This document shows, in pieces, positions 34,666 to 44,327 of a DNA stretch of 62,299 nt; within the stretch, counting starts at the first letter, position 1, and every line of letters begins with the position of its first letter. The position numbers and the translations under genes are program-made. Source of the stretch: Candidatus Omnitrophica bacterium CG08_land_8_20_14_0_20_41_16. GTDB taxonomy: Bacteria; Omnitrophota; Gorgyraeia; Gygaellales; Profunditerraquicolaceae. Below the pieces are notes generated by a model, which did no database searches, had not been told where the DNA came from, and saw only the letters and a list, made by a program, of their open reading frames with translations. Where the stretch lies: the NCBI GenBank assembly GCA_002774445.1, contig PEYI01000042.1, positions 1 to 62,299 on the forward strand, in the 5' to 3' direction.

Positions 34666-36546
34666 ATGATTTACGACCGTTTCCAAAAAGAGGCAATTGG
34701 TTATATTAACGAGGGGTTCTCAGTCATTGTCTCAGCGCCTACTGGAGCGGGAAAAACCGCGATTGCCGAACATGTAATCACGACCTCCTTAGAAAAAAAG
34801 ATAGGCGTAATCTATACCGCGCCGATTAAGGCCCTCTCTAACCAAAAGTTCCGCGATTTTCAGGGCCAATTCAAAGATAATATCGGCATATTAACCGGAG
34901 ATGTATCGCTAAACCCTTTCGCCCCGGTTTTAATCATGACCACCGAAATATTCCGCAATAAAATCTTAGATGAGCCGCAGACCCTAGAAAGATATTCTTG
35001 GGTAATATTTGACGAGATTCATTATATTGATAATCCTGAACGCGGGACAGTCTGGGAAGAATCACTTATGTTCCTGCCTAAGCATATGAATATATTAGGG
35101 CTATCCGCGACCATACCCAATATTAAACAATTCGCCTCCTGGATTGAATCCATACATAATAAGCCGATAAAAACCGTAATTGAGGAAAAACGCCCGGTTC
35201 CCCTGCACTTTTTCTTTCAGGCGGGAAATGAAGTAGTAGATAAAATAGAGCAGCTTAAAAGATTTAAATTCGGTAAACCCAATAAATTATACGGGCTCAT
35301 AAATTATGTGCGTAATCAAGAGGGGCTGCCCTGCATATATTTTGTCTTTGGCCGAAGGCGCGCTGAAGAATTAGCCGCGGAATTAGCCAGTATAAACTTT
35401 TTGAACAAAGACGAAAGAATACAAATTACCGGACTCTATAATTCCCTCTGTGAACGCTTTGGCTTAAAAACCGACCGCACTGCGCAGGATTTATACCAGC
35501 TTGTGCAACAAGGCATTGCCTACCACCACGCCGGGATGCTTCCTACCTTAAAAGAGGTAATTGAAAGGCTATTCACCAGCCGGCTCATAAAAGTTATCTT
35601 TACCACGGAAACATTCGCCCTGGGTATAAATATGCCGTCTCGTTCGGTTATCTTTGATGGGCTGCGTAAATTTTACGGCCGCTATGTGCGCAACTTAAAA
35701 ACGCGGGATTTTTACCAGATGGCCGGGCGCGCAGGCAGGCGCGGCATAGACACAGAAGGCTTTGTTTATTCCCGCATCAACCTTCAGAAGATAAGGATTG
35801 ATGAAGCAAAACGCATAATCTTTGGCCCCCCTGAAGAAGTAAGAAGCCAGCTGAATAATTCTTACGCTACGATACTTAACCTCTATGAAAAATATAAAGA
35901 CGAGCTCTTTAAGGTTTATTCTTCATCGCTGCATTATTTTCAGTCGCGTAAAAACGACCAAAAAGAGGCCTTAATGCTAATTGAAGCAAAATTAAAACTA
36001 CTTAAAGATTGGGGTTACATAGAAGGCAAAAATCTGGCTCAAAAGGGCCAGTTTGCCAAAACTGCCTATGGCTATGAATTAATTTTAAGCGAGCTTTACG
36101 GCCAACAGATTCTAGAACAGCTTGATGAATTTGAATTAGGCGTAGTTGCCGCGGCTGTTGTCTTTGAGCCGCGTAAAAACCAACGTATACCTTCGGGTCT
36201 GTCAAAATCTACGCGCCGGATTAAAAAAACCTGCGAAGAAATATACGATAAGATTAAAAATAAAGAGCGGAGATTTCGCATTTATCCTTTTAGCAAAATA
36301 CCTTATTTCCACCTAAGTACAGCTATGGAGGCGTGGCTGCGTGGGACAACCTTTGATAAAATTCTAAGGCTTAGCGATACTGACGAAGGAGAAGTGGTGC
36401 GCTATTTCAGGATGGGTGTGCAGGTCTTACGCGAAATCTCTGATTCAAAAGCCGCCTCTTACATCTTAAAAGACAAAATCAAAGAAACCATCCGAGTAAT
36501 TAACCGCGACGTGGTGGACGCCGAAAAACAGCTGCGCGAAAGCTAA
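34666..36546 (+). CDS. Ski2-like DExH-box helicase
   Basis: This 626-residue superfamily 2 helicase has motif I SAPTGAGKTAIAEH, Ia TAPIKALSNQKFRDF, TGDVSLNPFAPVLIMTTEI, motif II VIFDEIHYID (DEIH), motif III LGLSATIPN, motif V FALGINMPSRSVIFD and motif VI YQMAGRAGRRG. The two RecA folds plus a winged-helix/helical C-terminal region resemble Ski2/Mtr4 or Hel308-type enzymes that unwind RNA or DNA. It is the only plus-strand gene accepted in the window and sits between an IS and a convergent Macro-Nudix gene. ATG at 34660 is an alternative start two codons earlier. Confidence 0.92.
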   Translation: MIYDRFQKEAIGYINEGFSVIVSAPTGAGKTAIAEHVITTSLEKKIGVIYTAPIKALSNQKFRDFQGQFKDNIGILTGDVSLNPFAPVLIMTTEIFRNKILDEPQTLERYSWVIFDEIHYIDNPERGTVWEESLMFLPKHMNILGLSATIPNIKQFASWIESIHNKPIKTVIEEKRPVPLHFFFQAGNEVVDKIEQLKRFKFGKPNKLYGLINYVRNQEGLPCIYFVFGRRRAEELAAELASINFLNKDERIQITGLYNSLCERFGLKTDRTAQDLYQLVQQGIAYHHAGMLPTLKEVIERLFTSRLIKVIFTTETFALGINMPSRSVIFDGLRKFYGRYVRNLKTRDFYQMAGRAGRRGIDTEGFVYSRINLQKIRIDEAKRIIFGPPEEVRSQLNNSYATILNLYEKYKDELFKVYSSSLHYFQSRKNDQKEALMLIEAKLKLLKDWGYIEGKNLAQKGQFAKTAYGYELILSELYGQQILEQLDEFELGVVAAAVVFEPRKNQRIPSGLSKSTRRIKKTCEEIYDKIKNKERRFRIYPFSKIPYFHLSTAMEAWLRGTTFDKILRLSDTDEGEVVRYFRMGVQVLREISDSKAASYILKDKIKETIRVINRDVVDAEKQLRES

Positions 36547-36562
36547 AAAATATGGACGGTTC

Positions 36563-37498
36563 TCAATGTTTTATCTTTAGGTAATCCTCTAAAATCTTTT
36601 TGTGGTCAAAGGCAAAATCCAGCTTTTCTATTTCGTTTAATTTCACTATCCTCAAAGCTTTGGCATCATCCCCTGCATGGGGTTTTCCTTTGGCCTCAGC
36701 GATAAAGACCATTGAGATAGTATGAAAACGCGGGTCGCGCTTAGGGTCAGAATAAGTATGGAACTGCTTAATCTCAGTTAAATCCAACCCTGTTTCTTCC
36801 TTGGCCTCTCTTTTTACCGCTGCTTCCAAGCTCTCTCCATAATCTACGAATCCTCCGGGAAGCGCAAGACCAAAAGGAGGATTGCTTCTCTCAATAATCA
36901 CTATGCCATCAGCAACTTCAATTATAGCGTCAACCGTAGTAAAAGGCCCATTCTGCAGTTTATAAAGAATGTGCTCAAGGTATTTCATAACGCCTTTATT
37001 AAAAATATCATAGGCATCTTTATCATAAAGACAGAATACTATCTCCTTGATTCTTGAGCCTTCTTCTCTTAAATAACGCCATACCTCCTGCGCCATAATT
37101 TTAGCGGAGGCCAATAACGGGAAACCGCCTGTGCCGCAGCCTAAGGCGGGGAAAACAATTGAATGAACTCCTAATTCATCGGCAACTTTTAGAGAATTTC
37201 TACAGGAACTACGGATTTTTGTTTCATCAGTTTCAAAATTCATGCCCATAGTGGCGGCATGAATAACATATTTCGCCCTTAGGCTGCCGGCAGAAGTGAA
37301 AATAGCCTCGCCTATACCTATGGGGCACTTTTTTACCGCCTCATCTTCAATAATCTTACCGCCTTTTTTCTTTATCGCGCCTGCCACCCCTCCACCCATA
37401 ACTCCCTTATTATTAGCGGCGTTAACAATGACATCTGCCTTAAAATCCGTAATATCACCCAGCACAACTTTGATTTCAGTGTCTTTAATTCTCATCAT
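36563..37498 (-). CDS. Macro domain-Nudix hydrolase fusion
   Basis: Residues ~1-170 are a Macro domain ([32 protein letters not shown], and [13 protein letters not shown]), which binds or de-acylates ADP-ribose derivatives. Residues ~180-311 are a Nudix domain with a full box [24 protein letters not shown]. The combination suggests handling of ADP-ribose, for example release from ADP-ribosylated targets followed by pyrophosphate cleavage. That coupling is inferred. It ends 16 bp from the convergent helicase. Confidence 0.92.
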   Translation of the reverse strand: MMRIKDTEIKVVLGDITDFKADVIVNAANNKGVMGGGVAGAIKKKGGKIIEDEAVKKCPIGIGEAIFTSAGSLRAKYVIHAATMGMNFETDETKIRSSCRNSLKVADELGVHSIVFPALGCGTGGFPLLASAKIMAQEVWRYLREEGSRIKEIVFCLYDKDAYDIFNKGVMKYLEHILYKLQNGPFTTVDAIIEVADGIVIIERSNPPFGLALPGGFVDYGESLEAAVKREAKEETGLDLTEIKQFHTYSDPKRDPRFHTISMVFIAEAKGKPHAGDDAKALRIVKLNEIEKLDFAFDHKKILEDYLKIKH

Positions 37499-37557
37499 AT
37501 CTCCCCTTTTATTAAAATAATTAATAATTAGTAACGGGTGACGAGGACTGCTTCCGA

Positions 37558-37974
37558 TTACTCTCCTATTATCTTAATTAAAACCCTCTTCTTGCGTTGT
37601 CCGTCAAACTCACCGTAAAATATCTGTTCCCACGGCCCAAAGTCTAACTTGCCTGCGGTAATTGCCACTACCACTTCCCTACCCATAATCGTCCTCTTTA
37701 AATGCGCGTCGCCATTATCCTCTCCGGTAAGATTATGCTGGTATTTATCCTTGCCATACGGAGCAAGCTTTTCAACCCAAACAGCAAAATCCTTATGCAA
37801 ACCCGCCTCGTCATCATTAATAAAAACCGAGCTGGTAATATGCATAGCATTCACCAAACACAGGCCCTCCTTGATACCGCTCTTTGCCACCGCCTCTTCG
37901 ACCTGCGGGGTAATATTGATAAATTCCTGACGATTCTTTGTATTAAACCAGAGATATTGGGTGTGGGATTTCAT
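37558..37974 (-). CDS. YjbQ/UPF0047 family protein
   Basis: The 138-residue protein carries the family signature: [20 protein letters not shown], then [41 protein letters not shown]. Relatives have secondary thiamine-phosphate synthase activity and bind metal through conserved histidines. The biological role is uncertain. A truncated second copy of its N-terminus lies 840 bp upstream (38815-38979), with the TPR gene between. Confidence 0.93.
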   Translation of the reverse strand: MKSHTQYLWFNTKNRQEFINITPQVEEAVAKSGIKEGLCLVNAMHITSSVFINDDEAGLHKDFAVWVEKLAPYGKDKYQHNLTGEDNGDAHLKRTIMGREVVVAITAGKLDFGPWEQIFYGEFDGQRKKRVLIKIIGE

Positions 37975-37979
37975 CAGGG

Positions 37980-38711
37980 TTATCTCTTATATCCTCGTTC
38001 TTCTAAAGCTGCTAAAAAACCGGGATGCACACGATATCCCATTTCTAAAGCCTTACTTACATCCTGCCAACTTTTATCGAACTGCCCACTGTGAAAATAA
38101 GCAACCCCTCGGTCATTATAACACTGTGCAATAAAATCTTTTTCCTCCGGATTCATTTCCATTGCTTTATTAAGGTCTTGGATCGCCTTATCATATTCCT
38201 TATTCTTTTCATATGCCATTCCCCGGTCATGTATAACATAAGCGGGTTTGAGAGAAATTTTTAATGCTTCAGTAAAAAACTCTACGGCTTTCCCATGATC
38301 TCCTAACTCGTCATAAGCTGTCGCTTTCTTCTCTAAGGGAATTGAATCGTTTGGATTATTTTTAATCTCTTGATCACATTTTTCGATAGTCTGACTATAA
38401 TAAGTATTTTTTGACACTCCGACAAATACGATGCTGAAAATTATTAAGGCAATCGCCGCTAGAAACGGAATCAGAAGAATTTTTAGATTTCGCTTAATAA
38501 CACTTATAACTGCCGGTACATACATAACAATACAAAACAAGGAGCCTAAAACCAGATACAGATGACTCCACCTCATCCAGTTGTATCCTGACACAAGCGG
38601 GCTTCCGGTCTTCCAGCGCATTAAATTACTTAATCCGCTAACAAAATATAGCAAAAACACGGGTAGCACAAAGAAAAAGCCGGTTATTATTATTCGAAAT
38701 ATTTTTTTCAT
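37980..38711 (-). CDS. Membrane TPR-repeat protein
   Basis: The 243-residue protein has three hydrophobic segments in the first ~110 residues ([55 protein letters not shown]). About three TPR units follow ([54 protein letters not shown]). It likely anchors a protein-interaction scaffold at the inner membrane. No specific partner is indicated. It lies between the intact and the broken YjbQ genes. Confidence 0.82.
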   Translation of the reverse strand: MKKIFRIIITGFFFVLPVFLLYFVSGLSNLMRWKTGSPLVSGYNWMRWSHLYLVLGSLFCIVMYVPAVISVIKRNLKILLIPFLAAIALIIFSIVFVGVSKNTYYSQTIEKCDQEIKNNPNDSIPLEKKATAYDELGDHGKAVEFFTEALKISLKPAYVIHDRGMAYEKNKEYDKAIQDLNKAMEMNPEEKDFIAQCYNDRGVAYFHSGQFDKSWQDVSKALEMGYRVHPGFLAALEERGYKR

Positions 38712-38814
38712 TTCTCCTCCGTATTTAACAGTTATTCTTTTCTTTTGGACTTATTTTAACACTAATACCCGCCTTATCCTGAACCTGAACCTCGCCACCC
38801 TTTTGCATTGAGTT

Positions 38815-38979
38815 CTAATCGTCCGTAAAAACCGAACTTGTAATATGCATGGCATTTACAAGGCACAGGCCTTCTTTAATACCGCCCTTTCTAATTGCGC
38901 TTTCGACTTCTCCGGTTATATTTAAGAACTCCTGTCGCTTGGCAGTATTAAATATAAGATATTCGGTATGGTTCTTCAT
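38815..38979 (-). pseudogene. Truncated YjbQ paralogue
   Basis: A 54-codon frame starts MKNHTEYLIFNTAKRQEF, runs through [17 protein letters not shown] and stops at FTDD. It aligns with the first ~58 residues of the intact YjbQ at 37558-37974, including the shared [17 protein letters not shown] block. The C-terminal two-thirds with the other conserved histidines is missing, and no homologous sequence follows in any frame. Its ATG shares one base with the protease stop. It is probably a broken duplicate. Confidence 0.85.
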
Positions 38980-39674
38980 TATAATTTCTCCAGTGTTAAT
39001 TTTTTCTCTTTCTGGTCAATCTTAAAACTAAAATTCTTTAAAAAAGACATACCCAATAGTCCGTCGCCAAAACCAAAATCTCCTTTTTTATCCATCAAAA
39101 CTGAAGCATCTACATTCCTGGCTTCGGAATTTTCAACTATAACACTATCTAAGACAATATGTGCAGCCTCAACTGAACGGCCGTCGGCAACCTGCACTTT
39201 CATATCAGGCTTAAGCTTATCCAGATTAATCCCTAATTTATTAGCGGTATCTCTTGTTAAAAGAATTAGCGACGCGCCGGTATCCAAAACCATGGTTGTC
39301 TCAACTTTATTATTTAAGGTAACCCCAATAGTCATGCCTTTAGCATCATGCGAAAAACTAGCTTTACGCGGTTTACTCTCTTCTTCGGCTTTTTGCTTAG
39401 CCAACTTATTATCAAAATTAAGCTTATCCGCCTGCCAACGGTTACGCAGAGAATCTGAATCTTTTGGCGAAGATTTAGAAATATCCGCTATCTCGCTCTT
39501 TAAGAATTTCACCGAACCCGAACCTACTTCAAAATCAACACTTTCCGCGTCTTCTTTTTTAATAATCCCCTCTATACTACGGCCATTCTTAAGCTTAAGC
39601 GTATCCGCATAAGCAAAAGAAAACAAAATACTTAAGAAAAACAAAAAACAATACAGCGCTTGCCCAATTTTCAT
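38979..39674 (-). CDS. Retropepsin-like aspartic protease, secreted
   Basis: The 231-residue protein has a signal peptide (ALYCFLFFLSILFSFAYA) and a small N-terminal beta domain (DTLKLKNGRSIEGIIKKE). A clan AA single-domain aspartic protease follows: GVTLNNKVETTMVLDTGASLILLTRD with catalytic DTGAS, a DSVIVENSEARNVDASV flap region and GLLGMSFLKNFSF. It would act as a dimer in the periplasm. The substrate is unknown. Confidence 0.88.
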   Translation of the reverse strand: MKIGQALYCFLFFLSILFSFAYADTLKLKNGRSIEGIIKKEDAESVDFEVGSGSVKFLKSEIADISKSSPKDSDSLRNRWQADKLNFDNKLAKQKAEEESKPRKASFSHDAKGMTIGVTLNNKVETTMVLDTGASLILLTRDTANKLGINLDKLKPDMKVQVADGRSVEAAHIVLDSVIVENSEARNVDASVLMDKKGDFGFGDGLLGMSFLKNFSFKIDQKEKKLTLEKL

Positions 39675-39711
39675 TCTTATCTTCTTTTCTGCCTTTCTTT
39701 AACCTGACTAT

Positions 39712-42222
39712 TTAATTCTTAGACATTGCACTCTCAAGGATATCGGATAAACCTTTGATAATATTTTTCATAACAGGCTTAAATTTATATTTAGGCTCCT
39801 TAAGGGTACCGGTGATACTGATGGTTGCAAATTTACCGAATTTTCCGATTATCGCGGTAGTAACATCTTTAAATGTCCCACTGAGCGGAATAGCCTCATT
39901 AATAATGTTAACACTAAGAGAAGCGTCAACGGAGTTATTAAATCCAACCTTGGCCGGGCCGGATAAATTAACCATATTGCTCTTAAGCATAAGGTCCGTA
40001 GTATAACAATAGCTATCTTGTATAACGAAATTACAGGAACCTTCATAAAAGACTATGCCAGCAAAATTCTCGGCAAATAATAATTTACCCAACCCCTTAA
40101 AAAGATCCAGTTCCCAGAGCTTACCCTTGGTAATAGCCAGGGAGCCGGCACCAATAAGTTTGGATAAATCATTGGAAAGACCATTCGCCTTAAGTTCGCC
40201 CTGAATGATCCCTGTAATATCTTTATCCTTGGCCGGAGTATCTAGTTTCAATTCTTCAATCTTTACTCCCTGCATAAATAAATTAACTGAATAAGGCAAA
40301 TTCTTTGAATTCAAATTTGCCTTGGCAAATAGGTTAACCGTGCCTCCATAAAAAGAAAAACTTAAAGACGGAATATCTATAATCCCGGAGTGCTGATTAT
40401 AATGACAGGAAAACCCCTCTCCTTTAAACCCGTAAAGAGATACCTGCGGGCTTAAAACTTGAGCCTCAATCGCACAATCCTTAATATCTTTTACGTCACC
40501 GTTAAAATTAAATTTTGCCTGCACAATACCCTTAGGCATAATCTTATCTATCTGCTCTTTAAACTTAGGCAAGAATCTTCCTAAATCTCCCAAATTTATG
40601 CCCACGGCGCCTGAAATATCCGCTTGAGAACTTAAGGTATCAAAATTGCCGGTAGCGTTAAAATCTGAATTAAGATACCTGCCGGATAATTCTGATATAT
40701 TAACCTTATTCTTAACTATAGTAAAATCAGCCTTAATCTTAAGGGCTTCTGAGAGAAGCTCCAAGGCAACATCCGGAGATTGGAAATTACTGACTAAGGT
40801 AGATAATTTATAGGAAAGGCCCTGATATTTGAAGCTTACCTCCTTGGCCTTAAGTTGATTCAATGTAAATTCCAAGCGGCCGTTAATCTCAGTAATCGGG
40901 TTATTAATTTTATCTAATTTTAAAACAGCGTTAACAAAATCAAGATAGCCATTTACATTGAACGCCCCGGTATTCAATCTATCTGTGGCGATATTTAATA
41001 AAAAGCCAGCATTCCCATTTAATAATCCGGGTAATATAAAATTGAACTTGTCCTTTAATAAGCCTTGTGCCTTAGCTAAATCAATATTAGAAACCAAGTC
41101 AATATTTAATACCGGATTACCAAAATTATTTAATTTCAATTTAGCCTTTACCGGAATAGCAAAAATCGTAGCCAGAATATTATCCGAGCTAAGTCCATTG
41201 TTATCAAAATTAACTGCGGCGCTTATTCCGTTAATTGACTCCACAAAATCCAAACCAGAAATAACCGAGTCCTTAAAAATAGCCTTTCCAAAATACTTAA
41301 CCTGCCCTTCTTTTAAGCTGTATTTAAGGCTGGCGTTAATCTGCGAATTAAGGCTAAGGGATATTTTATCCTTGCTTACATTAAGGCCAGAAGCTTTAAT
41401 TTGACAATCCAAACCCAGGACGCTATCCTTAAATTTAAGAAATATCAAGGCATCTGCTAACCCTTCTTTTATACCTATCCCTGAAGATTGACAATAAACT
41501 GAAAATTTATCAGGCGAAATGTTTTTTATTGATATCGTTGAACTTAGCTCTTCTTGTGGGAACTTGAATTCACCGTTTAAGGCAATATTAGGCTTAAGAT
41601 TTCCCGGGATTTGAGCAGAGGCTTTAAATCTTACTACAGATGGCAATGATAAATAAAGATTAATACGAACATCATCTAAATCCTGATTAAATGGCTTATC
41701 AAAACTACTATCCTTAAAATGAATCGTAGAATTAAAGATATTAACCCTGTAAACCTCAACACTAAATCCTCTAGGCGGCTTAGGCTTTGGGTTAATCGCT
41801 ACAGAAGGCTCAAGGAAAACAGGCTGTTTAAGGATACCCTCTTGTTTGGGTGTAGAGAAGCCTGCCAGATTAAAGCTACCATCTTTGCGCCTTTCCAAGA
41901 ATATCCGACAGGAATTAAGATTAATACTTGGAATAATAATTTTTTTCTGGATAAATCCCCAAATCCAAAATATGCAAGAGGCTTCTTTTACGCTTACAAT
42001 TGCCTCGTCTTTATCGTATATATTCAGGTTTTCTAAAACCAAACCTTTAAATATATTTATCCTTAAAGAGCCAAGGGTTACTTTCTTTTGGGTCTGGCCC
42101 TCTATGGCCTTAATAATAATCACTTTAACTGTCCTGGGCAGCACAACATTATTAAGGTACGTTAATCCTACCGCCGATAAAATAATCAGGAAAATTAAGA
42201 TAATAATTATTGTCTTTTTCAC
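39712..42222 (-). CDS. AsmA-like inner-membrane-anchored periplasmic protein
   Basis: I take GTG at 42222, which puts the transmembrane anchor (IIIILIFLIILSAVGLTYL) at the N-terminus; an ATG at 42285 would lie inside a palindrome. The ~836-residue protein is a long beta-rich AsmA/DUF748-type chain. It shows repeated short amphipathic strands, an early LGSLRINIFKGLVLENLNIYD motif and a C-terminal GSLAITKGKLWELDLFKGLGKLL block like those of AsmA family proteins. Such proteins form grooves that move phospholipid between membranes. No substrate can be assigned. Confidence 0.8.
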   Translation of the reverse strand: MKKTIIIILIFLIILSAVGLTYLNNVVLPRTVKVIIIKAIEGQTQKKVTLGSLRINIFKGLVLENLNIYDKDEAIVSVKEASCIFWIWGFIQKKIIIPSINLNSCRIFLERRKDGSFNLAGFSTPKQEGILKQPVFLEPSVAINPKPKPPRGFSVEVYRVNIFNSTIHFKDSSFDKPFNQDLDDVRINLYLSLPSVVRFKASAQIPGNLKPNIALNGEFKFPQEELSSTISIKNISPDKFSVYCQSSGIGIKEGLADALIFLKFKDSVLGLDCQIKASGLNVSKDKISLSLNSQINASLKYSLKEGQVKYFGKAIFKDSVISGLDFVESINGISAAVNFDNNGLSSDNILATIFAIPVKAKLKLNNFGNPVLNIDLVSNIDLAKAQGLLKDKFNFILPGLLNGNAGFLLNIATDRLNTGAFNVNGYLDFVNAVLKLDKINNPITEINGRLEFTLNQLKAKEVSFKYQGLSYKLSTLVSNFQSPDVALELLSEALKIKADFTIVKNKVNISELSGRYLNSDFNATGNFDTLSSQADISGAVGINLGDLGRFLPKFKEQIDKIMPKGIVQAKFNFNGDVKDIKDCAIEAQVLSPQVSLYGFKGEGFSCHYNQHSGIIDIPSLSFSFYGGTVNLFAKANLNSKNLPYSVNLFMQGVKIEELKLDTPAKDKDITGIIQGELKANGLSNDLSKLIGAGSLAITKGKLWELDLFKGLGKLLFAENFAGIVFYEGSCNFVIQDSYCYTTDLMLKSNMVNLSGPAKVGFNNSVDASLSVNIINEAIPLSGTFKDVTTAIIGKFGKFATISITGTLKEPKYKFKPVMKNIIKGLSDILESAMSKN

Positions 42223-42240
42223 TTGGATTTTACCAACCCG

Positions 42241-42268
42241 CCAATTCCGACTCCAGGGTCGGAATTGG
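42241..42268. repeat. Palindrome at the AsmA-like start
   Basis: CCAATTCCGA (42241-42250) and TCGGAATTGG (42259-42268) are perfect inverted arms, bounded by CCAAC/GTTGG-type outer pairing. It lies just upstream of the AsmA-like gene and touches the stop of the CCA-adding-type gene. Confidence 0.65.
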
Positions 42269-43717
42269 TTAGGTTGTCGGGACAAGCTTGGCCGCGGCCT
42301 TAAACGCCTCTTCTTTATTTTTGATTTTACCGATTGCCTGAAGCTCTTCTATTCCAAACAAAATCTTACCAATTAACGGCGAAGGGCCTAATTTAAATTT
42401 CTTCATTATCTCATTGCCGTTAAGCAACCGCTTCTGTTTTTTCTCTTTGCCTTTTTTCAAGTATTCTTTTATCAGCCTTGCCACCACAATCTCATGCTGT
42501 TTGGCTGCCTTAAAAGTAGTAAGCGGGCCCTTGGTTGAACGCTGATCAGCTAAGGATAACAAAAGTATACTTAAGGCCTCATTGCCTGCATCGCGGAAAA
42601 AGCGGAATTTTGCCCTCGGGGTAGGATTTTCGCTATCGGCAAGATAACCCGGACGAAGATGCCAAAGAATCATTTTATGTAAAGAATATATTTCATCCCT
42701 AGAAAGCTTAAGCCTTCTAGCGATATCCTCGGCAATCCTTAGGCCTGCCCTTTCGTGGCCATGGAATGTAATCCTCCCTTTTTGATGGCGTAAAGTCTTA
42801 GGCTTACCGAAATCATGCAGAAAAGCCCCAAATTTTAAGATAGCCTTACGCCTTCGGTCAGCAGAAATAACGGTATTTAAACACCCCAATATTTCTTTAT
42901 TCTTCATTTCCTTAAAAATAAGCTCCAGCTGCCTGATTGTTTCTAAGGTATGCTGCCAGACATCTAAATGATGATACGGGCCTTGGCCTATCCTACGCAT
43001 CTTCTTAATCTCAGGAAAAACAATATCCAATATTTTTAATTTATCCAAGGCCAAGAAACAATCGTAACCCTTGACTGTAGCAAAAACCTTAAATAACTCA
43101 TCGCGGATACGCTCTCCAGAAACCGCAGATAATTTATCTTTATCAAGCCTTGCCAGCCTTAAGGTATCTTTATCAATATTGAAGCCTAAAATTGCCGAAA
43201 AACTAAAAGCACGCAATATTCTTAAGGGGTCTTCAGGGAATGATTTCTTCGTTACTACCCGGATTAGTTTGGTTTTAATGTCAACCCTCCCCCGATAAGG
43301 GTCTATCAATGACACGTTTAAGTCATGACCCGTTAATGCTTCTTCTAACTTTAAGGCTATCGCGTTTATGGTAAAATCACGGTGTTTAAGGTCATCCTCT
43401 AAATTCTTGCCGCGAAAATCCGTAAAATCAAAGGTATAAAATTTATCCCCTTCTTTTTTGACGAGGCGGCATGACCCATGTTCTTTATCCAAAACCACAA
43501 ATCCGCATCTTAACCTCTTAGCCAAATTCCTCCCGAAACTTATCGCTCTCATTTTAATCGCAAAATCAAAATCCCGATTCTCTTTTGACTTTCCTAAAAT
43601 AAGATCGCGCAACACCCCACCCACCAAATAAAGCTTAGCGCGCCGAGCTTTGGCGAAATTATAAATGTCTTTTAAGATGCGCTTATCTTTTAATGAAAAT
43701 TTTAAGCCTGATTCCAT
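42269..43717 (-). CDS. CCA tRNA nucleotidyltransferase/poly(A) polymerase-type enzyme with HD domain
   Basis: The 482-residue class II nucleotidyltransferase has LYLVGGVLRDLILGK (G-G-x-x-R), RDFDFAIK (the D-x-D metal pair), DDLKHRDFTINAIAL and DPLRILRAFSFSAILGFN. An HD phosphohydrolase domain follows (YHHLDVWQHTLE, FLHDFGKPKT, GHERAGLRIAED). HD-bearing forms usually add CCA to tRNA and have phosphatase activity. CCA-adding and poly(A)-adding enzymes cannot be separated reliably by eye. Confidence 0.9.
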   Translation of the reverse strand: MESGLKFSLKDKRILKDIYNFAKARRAKLYLVGGVLRDLILGKSKENRDFDFAIKMRAISFGRNLAKRLRCGFVVLDKEHGSCRLVKKEGDKFYTFDFTDFRGKNLEDDLKHRDFTINAIALKLEEALTGHDLNVSLIDPYRGRVDIKTKLIRVVTKKSFPEDPLRILRAFSFSAILGFNIDKDTLRLARLDKDKLSAVSGERIRDELFKVFATVKGYDCFLALDKLKILDIVFPEIKKMRRIGQGPYHHLDVWQHTLETIRQLELIFKEMKNKEILGCLNTVISADRRRKAILKFGAFLHDFGKPKTLRHQKGRITFHGHERAGLRIAEDIARRLKLSRDEIYSLHKMILWHLRPGYLADSENPTPRAKFRFFRDAGNEALSILLLSLADQRSTKGPLTTFKAAKQHEIVVARLIKEYLKKGKEKKQKRLLNGNEIMKKFKLGPSPLIGKILFGIEELQAIGKIKNKEEAFKAAAKLVPTT

Positions 43718-43733
43718 GGTTATCCTGGTTCTG

Positions 43734-43785
43734 GGGGACGCTCCCCAAGGTGCCTTAGCAGAGTGTCCCTTTGGGGAGCGTCCCC
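43734..43785. repeat. GGGGACGCTCCCC palindrome
   Basis: GGGGACGCTCCCCAA (43734-43748) and TTGGGGAGCGTCCCC (43771-43785) form a perfect 15-bp inverted pair with a 22-base loop, in the gap between the bifunctional nuclease and the CCA-type gene. Each arm is itself palindromic. No T-run follows. Confidence 0.75.
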
Positions 43786-43798
43786 AAGCAGGTCTCTC

Positions 43799-44209
43799 CT
43801 ATTTCTCTTTATTAAATATCCCCGCTTGCTTAATAATTTCATCTTTCACGAAGATGGGCGCGTGGGCCCTGACTGCGAGGGCAATACTATCAGATGGCCG
43901 GGCATCAATGACCTTTTCATGGCCGGAGGAAGTCTTTAAGACTATTTTTGCATGGAAGGTATTTTCTTCCAACTCATCAATAATAATCTTTTCAACATTG
44001 GCTTCTAAGTATTTTATGGTTGAAAGCAGGAGATCGTGGGTCAAGGGGCGTTCAGGTTTAAACCCGCTTATCTTTAATTTTATCGCTGAGGCTTCAGCCA
44101 GACCAATAACAATGGGCAAAACCCGCTCCCCGTTTTTCTCTTTTAAAACAATAAGCTGGTCATGCCTTTTTTCATCAATAACGATTTTATTTAATTCCAC
44201 CTCTATCAT
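43799..44209 (-). CDS. Bifunctional nuclease family protein (DUF151)
   Basis: The 136-residue protein has the family pattern VELNKIVIDEKRHDQLIVLKEKNGERVLPIVIGLAEASAI, LTHDLLLSTI and IDARPSDSIALAVRAHAPIFV. Relatives include plant bifunctional nucleases and a Thermotoga structure; the function in bacteria is unclear. I place the start at ATG 44209, eight bases after GGAG, instead of 44233. Confidence 0.9.
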   Translation of the reverse strand: MIEVELNKIVIDEKRHDQLIVLKEKNGERVLPIVIGLAEASAIKLKISGFKPERPLTHDLLLSTIKYLEANVEKIIIDELEENTFHAKIVLKTSSGHEKVIDARPSDSIALAVRAHAPIFVKDEIIKQAGIFNKEK

Positions 44210-44230
44210 ACCCAACACTCCTAATATTTT

Positions 44231-44310
44231 CAAGAAAATCGCCTTCGGTGATAACTTTCAGCGATTTTCGCAGTGGTATGGGAAAGTGTTTTATACTTTC
44301 CTGTACCAGG
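44231..44310 (-). repeat. Family E repeat, copy 1
   Basis: This ~80-bp repeat, read on the minus strand, begins CCTGGTACAGGAAAGTA and ends CGATTTTCTTGA. It has two hairpins: AGGAAAGTAT/ATACTTTCC-type and AAAATCGC/GCGATTTT. Near-identical copies are at 52516-52596 and 56082-56160 in the opposite orientation. Confidence 0.85.
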
Positions 44311-44327
44311 ACAAAAAATAATTGAAT

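Noticed and set aside
42222-42285. N-terminal extension of the AsmA-like protein starting at 42285
   Set aside because: The extra 21 codons are the arm of a palindrome and precede a normal membrane anchor; they are unlikely to be native.
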